A program made the translations under genes and the position numbers. From assembly GCF_004210375.1 (NCBI RefSeq), contig NC_134825.1:69803558-69867557 (forward strand): a stretch of DNA of 64,000 bases, given 5' to 3'. This DNA is from Tachypleus tridentatus (Eukaryota; Arthropoda; Merostomata; Xiphosura; Limulidae). This document shows positions 53,581 to 62,385 of the stretch, one piece after another. The first letter of the stretch is position 1, and every line of letters begins with the position of its first letter. The notes beneath the pieces were generated by a model, which worked only from the letters and a program-made list of their open reading frames with translations, had not been told where the DNA came from and did no database searches.

Positions 53581-53746
53581 CGATGTTCGCGACATCTAGC
53601 GGGAAATCGTGTGTTATGACTCTTCCCTATAATGCTGAAGGACTTGACGTGCGTTTCAAAACTCTGAGCGCACGCGGTACTAAGCAACTTCAAGCCCTGA
53701 ACGCGTGACTACCCTAATTTACCTGACTCGAGATTATACAGTGACT
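53581..53746 (+). promoter_or_regulatory. Candidate core promoter and 5' untranslated region
   Basis: This 160 bp stretch is distinctly CpG-richer than its surroundings (GATGTTCGCGACATCTAGCG, GACGTGCG, GCGCACGCGGTAC, GAACGCGTGAC). A TATAAT box at 53628 lies 30 bases before a possible start at TTTCAAAAC (53658). That would leave about 90 bases of 5' untranslated leader before the ATG. The spacing suits an arthropod TATA promoter; the initiator is not a perfect TCAGT-type match. Confidence 0.4.
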
Positions 53747-53971
53747 ATGTTTACTTTTATGCTAGCGTTATTATTAACCAGCAGGGGATGTGATGCATTT
53801 AGTAAACAGAATTCGATCAAGCAATACGACGTACAAAATATTGATCAAGCTAAACTAGATGCTTTACTGAAGTTTGCTGTGAGAGAAATTGAAAAGTTGA
53901 AGCTGGATCATCACGAACTGGACGAATGTCATGGTCTGGAAGTAGCTAGCCTTCTGAGGGGGAGAAAAAAG
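53747..53971 (+). CDS. First coding exon of a secreted protein, unidentified
   Basis: Encodes 75 codons in phase 0, ending at a good splice donor (AAAAAAG|GTAAAG). The N-terminus MFTFMLALLLTSRGCDAF is a typical signal peptide with probable cleavage after CDA or nearby. The mature part (KQNSIKQYDVQNIDQAKLDA, LLKFAVREIEKLKLDHHELD, ECHGLEVASLLRGRKK) starts with a polar linker and then an amphipathic, coiled-coil-like helix, with one Cys at residue 61. I chose the ATG at 53747 because it opens the signal peptide; a frame 14 codons longer would begin at a GTG. A stop follows 15 codons into the presumed intron. Downstream exons are not found in the window, so they lie beyond long introns or go unrecognised. 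Function unknown. Confidence 0.6.
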
Positions 53972-54985
53972 GTAAAGAATCGCCAGACAGGGAAAGAACT
54001 CGCATTTTCTCTTTGTTAGTTACATGTTCTTACCACTGTTCTCGAGTTATTTTATCAACTATATGAAGAATGACCTAATTTAGCAGGTGACACATTTATA
54101 CATATAATTTATTAAGGAATGAAGGTACACTTAGACATTTAAATATACCTTTATGGTATTAAACCTGTGGTAAAACAAAACTTTAATAAGTTTCAGTTAT
54201 ATTTTACGGCATCAAAAGTGCATAATGCTGGATAGTAAATTTTTGTTTTACATGAAAGTATTTGAGGATGTAAAAAAAATAATAAAATAGATCAAAATAA
54301 TGTGCTTTGATAAGGTCTAGTAGTAGAAATTAGGGTTAAGAGTTGTTTTGTTTCGAAATTTACTATTCATATTTAGGGTTAATTGTTGTCTTGTTTCAAA
54401 GTGTATTATCCAGATTGATTTAAGTGAATGTTTTAGTATCTCATCAATAGTAGAACAGTGTATTTAAAAAGATCATATTACGTCGAAGTGCCCGTGTATG
54501 ACTGTGGAAGTTTTCTTTATAGTCTTTGAATTTCTATGAATAATTCTTGAATTAAACAAACTTAGCTATCGATTAAGCTAAACGAAATAAACGAAAAGAA
54601 CGTTTGTTCGAGTTACGATTAATTACTTTATTTTTTTTTTGGCAAACACACGTTCTTTTCGTTAATTGGTATTATCTAATGTTCTTTTTTATTAACAGTA
54701 AAGAGCGCAAATTAAAATAGGAAATATGCGAAGACTAATTTTCGGGTTTGATTTTGTTATTTTATTCTACAAATAACAGTTATTAGAAATTGGTATTTTA
54801 GAAGCGGTTCTTAAAACTGATAAAAAAACCTTTCCATCTGAAATATTTTAACGAGACTTTAAAGAATATAAATCTGAATTAGCTCGAAGCACGTTATAAC
54901 CCCATAAACCAAGTTATATTTTTAAAACTATCAAAACTAGATAACAAAGAATATATATTTTAAAAATTGTTTTAAACAGTTTTGC
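53972..54985. other. Presumed first intron, nothing recognised
   Basis: AT-rich from the donor onward. 'GTTAAGAGTTGTTTTGTTTC' and 'GTTAATTGTTGTCTTGTTTC' (54335 and 54380) are an old short duplication. No second exon could be supported. Confidence 0.35.
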
Positions 54986-54989
54986 TAGT

Positions 54990-55112
54990 TTTAATTAAGC
55001 GCAAAGTTACACAATGAACTATCTAGGTTCTGCCCACCATAGGGATTGAAACCTTGTTTTTTTTTTTTAGGCGTGAGTCTGCAGACCTATCGCTGCGCTA
55101 CTGTAGGGCACC
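54990..55112 (-). mobile_element. SINE-C, full length, diverged
   Basis: Antisense: 'TAAGCGCAAAGTTACACAAT', GAACTATCTAGGTTCTGCCC, 'ACCATAGGGATTGAAACC', a run of T's replacing the middle, and the head 'TGCAGACCTATCGCTGCGCT'. Confidence 0.8.
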
Positions 55113-55114
55113 AG

Positions 55115-57215
55115 CTCTTCTGTAAGACTTTCTAAGGTGCTGTAGCTATTATAAGGGCTTTGTCATGGCCATGCACTCGTATTTTTTTATTCTTTACAAA
55201 ATGTTTATATAACGTCCGCATACTTTACGAAACTAATTTCGAAAATATCGGAAAATACGGTTCTCTTGTATTCGTTAGTGAAAACCTAAAATTAATTTGA
55301 ATAATTTTGTTATTATAGAATATATGGATTTTATTGCGCATCTAAAGAAAATTAAATATAATTTTTGTTCGGTTGTTTTTAAAGAATAAATTATTTGCGT
55401 AGGTTCTTTGAAAGAGCTCGTTTTGTTGAAGCATACAAATTAATTAGTATTTGAGAAGGAAAATTATATTTTCTTAACTATTCGAGTCTACATCATTCAA
55501 ATATTTAGTCCGAAAAAGTTTAGATGTGTCAACCGTTAATTGGTTACATATGTCGGATCGATTGTTGGAGGGTCTTCTTTCACGTTTACCAACAGTATCA
55601 TGGCTAACCGCCTGTCCCTAACGAGAGGTTCAGCTGTTGCTTGTTGCACTGTCTCGTTTTCTCCAATATAACAAGCTTTGTCAACCCACTGGAGGAAAAC
55701 GACACGTTTTTTCAACAGACAAACGATAAAATAAATCAGAAGGAGATGTGTTTGTTCCAACTAATACGTTATGTTCTGGTATCAATAACTTAGAAACGTG
55801 GAAGTGTTTAGTGTATAAATTATTTATGTAATAACTTCTACCAAGAAAGTTTACAAATATATTCATTAAAAATATATATTAATTAATCCTAATTATGAGT
55901 GGCAAACAGAGTACGGAATGCCTCTATGACCACCCTGCCTTAGGTCACCAGTTAAGTAGTCTCATTATTAGCGGTGTTTTGGGCCTTTATCCTAAGAACA
56001 CCTAACGGGATAGTCTTGCTCAGCGAATTTATTAAGCTCCAAACAGAATTTTTACATGTAAAACTTCAAGCGCTATGCTTATCGCATTTGGCTAATGTAG
56101 CTATTACTATCTGAATAACCTAATGGTATATATTAAATCTACATAATACCATGAACTGTTAATATAGTTCTAGAGGTAACGAAATAATATGGTAAATTAC
56201 ATAAACGCGTAAATTTACGTCCTGTTTAGTACGTAACAAGTTCCATTTACATGTCCATAGAGTAATAGCACAATCTTTGTGTATGACTTCTTGTAGTACT
56301 GCACAAGTTCTAATGATGACCTTGCTAAAGTGAGTTTAGTCAGAGGCCAGACTTGCAGAGAACTATCTAAAGTTTGTCGCTTCTCACAATAGGAAAAATG
56401 ATTTGTGAATGCATATAATTGTATCAAAATTAGAGATAACTGGTATAGTTTTAAAGCTCTGTGATGCGATAAATGCCTAGACAAGTGTTGAAGTATGTAA
56501 GATTTGGATAAAGAAAATTAATTATATCCTATAGCGACTATGTTAATCATGTTATCTATGTTGAGTAAACGACCAAAACCGTGATAAACGATCGATTCAA
56601 CATACGTTTGAAAGGAGTTAAATAAACTTAATAGTGTGAAAGGTTAACGCTTATGCTTATGTTGGAGTGCACACATTTACGATGTCCTAAGTGACCTATA
56701 TTTTGTATAAACCACGTTCATTATGTAATTTATATTAAGTCAACGACCACACCGTGGAAAATATTGACTCACTGTAACTCAGGCTAGAGCTGAATACAAT
56801 AGTAGCTTTTAAAGGTGGAATGTTTATATTTGTGCTAGATTCTGCCTATCTAGGATACATAAAGTTATACACAATCAGTAGTTATTATTTCAACTTGTAA
56901 AATCATTTTTTCCCAATATCTTCATTGCAGATTATATGAAAAGTGACGAAATATTCAGTAATCAGTAGCGAAAAGGTTAAACATATGAGAGTCAGATAGT
57001 ATAAAGGTATTGTTATGTCAAAATGTTATGGATTGTGTGAATTTGTTCTGTGAATGATAGCGTTTAGTATCACCTATATAAATACAAATTTATTACCATT
57101 ATTTCAAGATCTGTTCATTGCAGACCTAATGTCCCATCGATTACAGGCATCATTACAGGTTACACTGGGCTAAAGGTTTCTGAACTTAATCGTTTCGATA
57201 AATGTGTTTGTTCTT
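55115..57215. other. Intergenic or intronic, no gene recognised
   Basis: AT-rich. Frames at 55536-55866 and 56215-56484 (minus) are open for 60-90 codons but show no domain or splice pattern. 'ACCATTATTTCAAGATCTG' near 57096 and 'GTTATTATTTCAACTTGTA' near 56880 hint at an old 200 bp repetition with 'TTCATTGCAGA' following each. No SINE is present. Confidence 0.35.
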
Positions 57216-57232
57216 TTTCATAGCTTGTGTAG

Positions 57233-57314
57233 AGGACGACGTTTCTAAAATCTTCAGTCTTTCGTGTTCAAGGATCTGAAGAAGAAAAACGGAAAACTTT
57301 CGAAACGTCGTCCT
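57233..57314 (+). repeat. Penelope-type terminal hairpin, 13 bp perfect arms
   Basis: AGGACGACGTTTC (57233-57245) is the exact reverse complement of GAAACGTCGTCCT (57302-57314). Between them TCTTCAG (57251-57257) is complementary to CTGAAGA (57276-57282). The order CTGAAGA, A-rich segment, CTTTC, GAAACGTCGTC is the one at the Penelope-like 3' end at 38541-38590. The CTGANGA and GAAA boxes fit a hammerhead core, but CTGAAGA can instead pair inside the hairpin, so the fold is undecided. No coding part of an element is nearby. Confidence 0.6.
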
Positions 57315-57361
57315 TTAAAGTTATTGTTTTTTGTTACAATAGGCAGTTTTCTCACATTCAC

Positions 57362-57487
57362 CAGATTCGTTTGTTGTTAAGCACAGATTACACATTGGGC
57401 TATTTTTGGTGATCCGACAACGGGTATAAAAACCCAATTTTTAGCTCTATAAACTTAAATATTTATTATTGAGCTACTGGGGTTCGA
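57362..57487 (-). mobile_element. SINE-C, full length, diverged
   Basis: Antisense: 'TTTGTTGTTAAGCACAGATT', ACACATTGGGCTATTTTTGG, 'GGTATAAAAACCCAATTTTT' and the head end 'TTATTGAGCTACTGGGG'. Confidence 0.82.
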
Positions 57488-57489
57488 GC

Positions 57490-58142
57490 TTCACTGTGAA
57501 ATATTTTAATTTTCGTTTCGAATTTGATGGAATTTCCGATGGTTATATAACAGTGACTTTCCGAACACCCTGAATATAGATTAATTTTGGACTTTATAAA
57601 TCAAGGATACTTCGGAATTAACTTATTGTTAATATTTTTATCAAGTAAGAATTCTATTACGTTATTTGGTAATGTTGTTCGTATTGGTTTTAACGTAAGT
57701 ATGAACAGAATTACCCGAAGTGTTCATTATATGAAGAGTGTAATCAGGTGTAGCAACATGCAGTGTTTAGCAAATACAAAACTTATCAGCTGCTTCATTG
57801 GTAGGTGTTAAAATATTTTTCATATAAATATCTTGAATATTTTTGGAACCTTTTGATGAAATATTGGTGCTAAAAAAATCGTATTTTAAATATTTATTAT
57901 ACCCATTAGTGAAAACTAATTAGTGTTTTATTTTTTCACTTCAATTTAATATTAGACGTTTTGTAATTATATAAGAACATTTTTATTGTCTTTCAGGTTA
58001 ATTTTCCGGTATTTGCAAAAACTACATCCATTATTCATCATGAGCCTTAAATCTTCTTTTGAACAATGGAAAGGTTTCAAGTAATGCCATCTTGAGTGGG
58101 TGTGTAAATGTTAAAACTAAAACAATCACACTCAGAGAAATG
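57490..58142. other. Intergenic, no gene recognised
   Basis: A 74-codon frame at 57587-57811 lacks any domain. AT-rich otherwise. Confidence 0.4.
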
Positions 58143-58413
58143 TTTGTTTGTTTTGAATTTTCGCGCAAAGCTACATGAGGTCTAGCCGTCCCTACTTTAG
58201 CAGTGTAAGTCTAGAGGGAAGGCAGCTAGCCATCACCGCCACACCTCCCTCCAACGCTTAGGCTACTCTTTTATCAACGAATAGTGGGATTGACCGTAGT
58301 ATTATAATGCCCCCACGGCTGAAAGTGCGAGCATGTTAAGTGTAACGGGGATTCGAACCCGCGACCCTTGGATTGTGAGTCGAGTGCCTTAACCAGCTAG
58401 CTATGCCGGGCCT
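58143..58413 (-). mobile_element. SINE-A, full length
   Basis: Antisense. 'CTCAGAGAAA' precedes (58131) and 'CTCAGAAGAAA' follows (58414), an eroded target-site duplication. B box GGTTCGAATCC, head with GGTTAAGGCACTCGACTCAC, a one-base change in the loop. Confidence 0.9.
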
Positions 58414-58415
58414 CT

Positions 58416-59130
58416 CAGAAGAAAGACTTTTGATTGTCATTATTACTGTTGTTGTTTTTTCACTATTAAAAGATTATTATTCTGGAAGGTTTTTGTAAGG
58501 TATAATTTACTTTTGGAAATTTAATGTTAAAGGTTACAGTTGAGTAATTACTGTAGTGATTTATCTTGAATAATAGATTTTATATTAGTTTTTAGATCTA
58601 TGTTTTTGTCAATAAATAGAACAACGAGAAACATTTCACTTTTGTTAGATCTTTCGGGTTTACTGGGAAAAACTGCTGACAAAACATACGTTACAGCTAA
58701 TTTAAGTTGATTATAAACTCCTCTGGAATTTAATTCAAATTGGTTGGAATAAACTTAAGTTGTTTTTGTTTTTTTTACTGTGGGACTTTGTAATACAGCG
58801 TAAAGTGAACGGAAATGTTTTGTTTAAGATATATATTAGAAGTAATTCATATATTAATCTTGACGGTGTTGTAGTTCAATTAGTTCTATGATTTTTATAG
58901 TTACTACAGGGTTAACGTTTAACAGGTTGAGAAAAAGCAGAGTTAGTTGAAAACGTGTAATTCTGAGAAATTTTAACGTCACTTCTTCTGGGTAAATAAT
59001 CACAAGTTTGTCCATCCAGTAGTTTCTTCCTCCAGTTCAGTTTTGTTAACATTTTATGTATTATATTGATTGAACTAGAAATCCTAAATCAAGACCAGGA
59101 AACCTAAAACATTGATAGAGTAAATTATTA
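58416..59130. other. Intergenic, no gene recognised
   Basis: AT-rich, nothing recognised. Confidence 0.4.
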
Positions 59131-59134
59131 TATT

Positions 59135-59345
59135 TCTTTTTGACCTAAGGTCTGTGTTTGCTCATTCTTCCACGTTATATTCCTCTCTGACATAAAACAC
59201 GTGTCCGCTAATTCTTCTAGGTTATATTTCTCTTTGACAAAAAAAAAATTATTTGTTCCGCGCATTCCTTCAGGTTATTTTCCTTTTTGACATAAAATAG
59301 TGTTTGCTCATTCTTCGAAGTTATGTTGTTTTTTTCTAACTCAAA
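59135..59345. repeat. Diverged tandem repeat, about 60 bp x 3-4
   Basis: Units like 'GTTTGCTCATTCTTCCACGT', TATATTCCTCTCTGACATAA recur at about 59154, 59205, 59255 and 59310 with substitutions such as CTAATTCTTCTAGG and GCGCATTCCTTCAGG. Confidence 0.7.
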
Positions 59346-59548
59346 GAGAACGTGTTAAAGCAGCTGATTTCTTCAGAAGTTAGATCCATTTTTTTTACGT
59401 ATTTTAAAATTATTAATCGTTTGCTCCTCTACTTGTTATAACAGAACAAAGAGAAGTAGCATCAATATAAATAATAATTTATGCTAATACGTATTATTAT
59501 ATTTTAAGGACTTTATAGTCTGTCATAAAACTACATAATTTGCAAATT

Positions 59549-59666
59549 GAGAACATAAGCAGTATTTGTTTGGATTTGTTTCAGTTATCGAAGTTTCAGA
59601 ATGATTTGAGAACATAAGCAGTATTTGTTTGGATGTGTTTCGGTTATCGAAGTTTCAGAATGATTT
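59549..59666. repeat. Tandem duplication, 59 bp x 2
   Basis: The unit starts GAGAACATAAGCAGTATTTG and ends TTTCAGAATGATTT. The copies (59549-59607 and 59608-59666) differ at two bases. Confidence 0.93.
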
Positions 59667-59929
59667 CCACACAGATGCTAAGGGCAATGTGTATGTGGCC
59701 ATTCATAATTTTATAATGATAATGGAGAGGACAGATTTGACTGTCTTTTTGATAGCGCATACATTGCTCCAAAATGCAGAGAACACTTTATGGTAACAGA
59801 AAGGTAACCACATGTCGGAGCACGTTTTTATACGCCACGACAGATCAACCGAAAATTATCAGTCATAGCTTTATTGGTATCATATAATGTTAACTTTTAC
59901 ACTTTGATATCTGTTTATGGATATCAGTT

Positions 59930-60175
59930 TGGCTGGAAATGTTGTAAAACGTGGATGTCTGTAGCACTGTTGGCATCTGTTTGACTGTTGATGTTTTAAG
60001 GTGTTTATGTTTGTAACACTGTTGGTATCTGTTTGATTATTGATGTTCTAAAGTGTTTATGTTGTGAGACTGTGGGTATCTGTGCGACTGTTGATGTTGT
60101 AAGGATGTTGGTGTCTGTGTAACTGCTAGTATCTGTATGACTGCTTATGTTGTAAGGTATTGATGTTCTCATGAC
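59930..60175. repeat. Diverged tandem repeat with a 'TGTTGATGTT' core, about 4-5 copies
   Basis: Units such as 'GGTATCTGTTTGACTGTTGA', TGTTTTAAGGTGTTTATGTT, 'TGTAACACTGTT' recur at 50-60 bp steps from 59965 to 60160. Confidence 0.75.
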
Positions 60176-60339
60176 TAGTGACATTGGTGCAACTGTTGAA
60201 TATCTGAGAGAAAAATTAACTTCACATCCAACTCTGCGCTGAAAGTTTTCATCTCTTGATTTTGATATTTGACAATAAATGTGAGACAGTGGATGAAAAG
60301 GAGTATAAGAGTCGTTTTTCTACTGTACCATTGTGCAAC

Positions 60340-60530
60340 AATACACATCTGTATTGTAACTTTGTGCGACAGTACACATCTGTATTGTAACTTTGTGCAG
60401 TACACACCTATATTGTAACTTTGTGCGACAGTACACATCTGTATTGTAACTTTGTGCGACAGTACACATCTATATTGTAACTTTGTGCAGCAGTACACAT
60501 CTGTGTTGTAACTTCATACAATGGTACACA
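60340..60530. repeat. Minisatellite, about 31 bp x 7
   Basis: The unit is AGTACACATCTGTATTGTAA then CTTTGTGCGAC. Two units lack a few bases of the GCGACAG part. A 107-codon minus-strand frame crosses it only because of the repeats. Confidence 0.93.
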
Positions 60531-60539
60531 TCTGCTTGA

Positions 60540-61865
60540 CAATACCGGAACAAAAACTGAGTGGCTTCTCCAGCATTTCAATGTTTACGATAGAAACACT
60601 CTCAACACTACGGTTTAACATGTTTTGTTTAGCAACATTCTATCTCTTTAGTTAGGTAGATGTAGGTGTGATTAGTTTTTTAAAAAGTATTTTAGCGCGA
60701 AAACACCTGGTGTAAGCAGTTTAAGAAATTAATAATCATTAGCTCAAACGTATTACTTTTGGAATATTACATGAATACCATGGTACATTCTTTTTTCCTA
60801 ACGTCTTATCAGTGTTGTCCTACATAGTCGTCATTATAATATCTCATTAATTCCATTTACTGCTTTATTGTAAACACTAAACTCTTTCCTTTCTAATATT
60901 CCAATAACAATTTCTTATGTTATTTACTTTCTAATGTTCCATGACTTCTGACCTATATTCTTCGTTTGTTTCTGGAATGTTTCATTCGTGCCATTACTTC
61001 ATATCTAATGTTTTCTTAAGACCTTATTGACAAATTATAACCGAACAAAGAGATGCATATTAATAATAGTTTTATTGAGGTAGGACAACACGTTATTGAA
61101 ATAGATGAGAAATGCTAAAATAGTGCAATATGAAAGAAGTAAACATCATTAAGGTCATCTCTTCGTTCACTTCCAATCTGCGTCCAACAAAATTTCTACA
61201 TTCTGTTATTTATGATAATAACACGATTTGTTTCTCTCTCTCTCTCTAAGTTACTAATGCTATTTATTTTTGTTTCCAATATATTACAAATTCAATTTTA
61301 TATACTTCATTTATTTACAACATGACGTTAGTAACATATCTGCCTTTTAATTCCCATTTATTATAAAAACATCTTTAGTTTCTTTCCTAGGAAACGTTAT
61401 ATTTCTCTTTAATATGACTTTAAGACTGTATGCAACGTTATCGACCTAGACTGCCAGACGAAAGCCCATACAGCTCGAACCTGCCGTTCTCGTCTAGTCA
61501 TGGTAGGGTCTTTGTTAACCAAAATGTTTCGTATCAATTGTATCTATACAAATTGAAAAAAAAAAAAACACGAGTATTAATTCGAACTGAAAATCGAGAT
61601 AGTCTCAAAGAATCTATCGACTGGAAAGGTTTGAAAGGTACGTATACAAAATAAAACCAACAATGTGTCATTATTGTTATCTTCGTATTTTTTCTTTCCG
61701 AATACATCGTTTATGTCACACATATTTAAGTTACTTTTCAACATTTCATTAGCATCTCTTTACTTTTTTTTACCAATGTGTCACATTTTTAAGTGTATGT
61801 TGTTTTCTCTTTAACACTAATTGAAATATTTGAATGTAAGTACTGACGAAATAGTTTGTGTAAAG
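60540..61865. other. Intergenic, no gene recognised
   Basis: From 60780 to 61020 'TTTCTAATATTCCAATAACA', 'CTTTCTAATGTTCCATGACT'-type phrases suggest another old repeat. (TC)n at 61230-61247. The frame 61430-61654 (+) includes RYRPRLPDESPYSSNLPFSS but has no other support. Confidence 0.4.
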
Positions 61866-61870
61866 ATTAA

Positions 61871-62038
61871 CATAACTCATTGACAGATCTACATAACTCA
61901 TTGACAGATCCACATAACTCATTGACAGATCTACATAACTCATTGACAGATCCACATAACTCATTGACAGATCTACATAACTCATTGACAGATCCACATA
62001 ACTCATTGACAGATCTACATAACTCATTGACAGATCCA
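61871..62038. repeat. Minisatellite, 21 bp x 8, arranged as 42 bp x 4
   Basis: The unit is CATAACTCATTGACAGATCT plus A, with the T before A alternating strictly with C along the eight copies, so the true repeat is 42 bp. On the minus strand it can be read as eight copies of the heptapeptide VDLSMSY in a 137-codon frame (62183-61770), which I regard as a by-product of the 21-base period. Confidence 0.95.
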
Positions 62039-62044
62039 CATTCT

Positions 62045-62385
62045 CCTTTTGAGTAATAAAATAAATAAGTGGATCTGAATGTTTTGAAATCTGATTTTTA
62101 AAAATTAAAGTACAGATTGAAAAAATGATCTGTGAAATATTTCTTGTTGTTGACATCAATATCTTGAGATTTGGCTTACACACAAACTAAAGAAGAAAAG
62201 TAAGTGCAATAAGGAATCAAAATCACACCTGGACAACTTATTCCCGCTACAATTCTGTTTTTACTTTTTCATATGAAATACTCGCTAGTAGTTTTACAGA
62301 GTAAACTGCACTAATGTTTATCAACTCTCTAATGTCTTTTAAAATTGCACATACATTGCCCGAGAAAAGTGTTAGATATTCGTGT
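62045..62385. other. Spacer between two tandem arrays
   Basis: AT-rich, no feature recognised. Confidence 0.4.

Noticed and set aside
60175-60498. 107-codon frame with repeated YRCVLSHKVTIQM (minus strand)
   Set aside because: It spans the 31 bp minisatellite and is a by-product of it; no start context, domain or splice site.
61770-62183. 137-codon frame with eight VDLSMSY heptads (minus strand)
   Set aside because: The heptads come from a 21 bp minisatellite whose period is a multiple of three. Outside the array the frame has no coding features.
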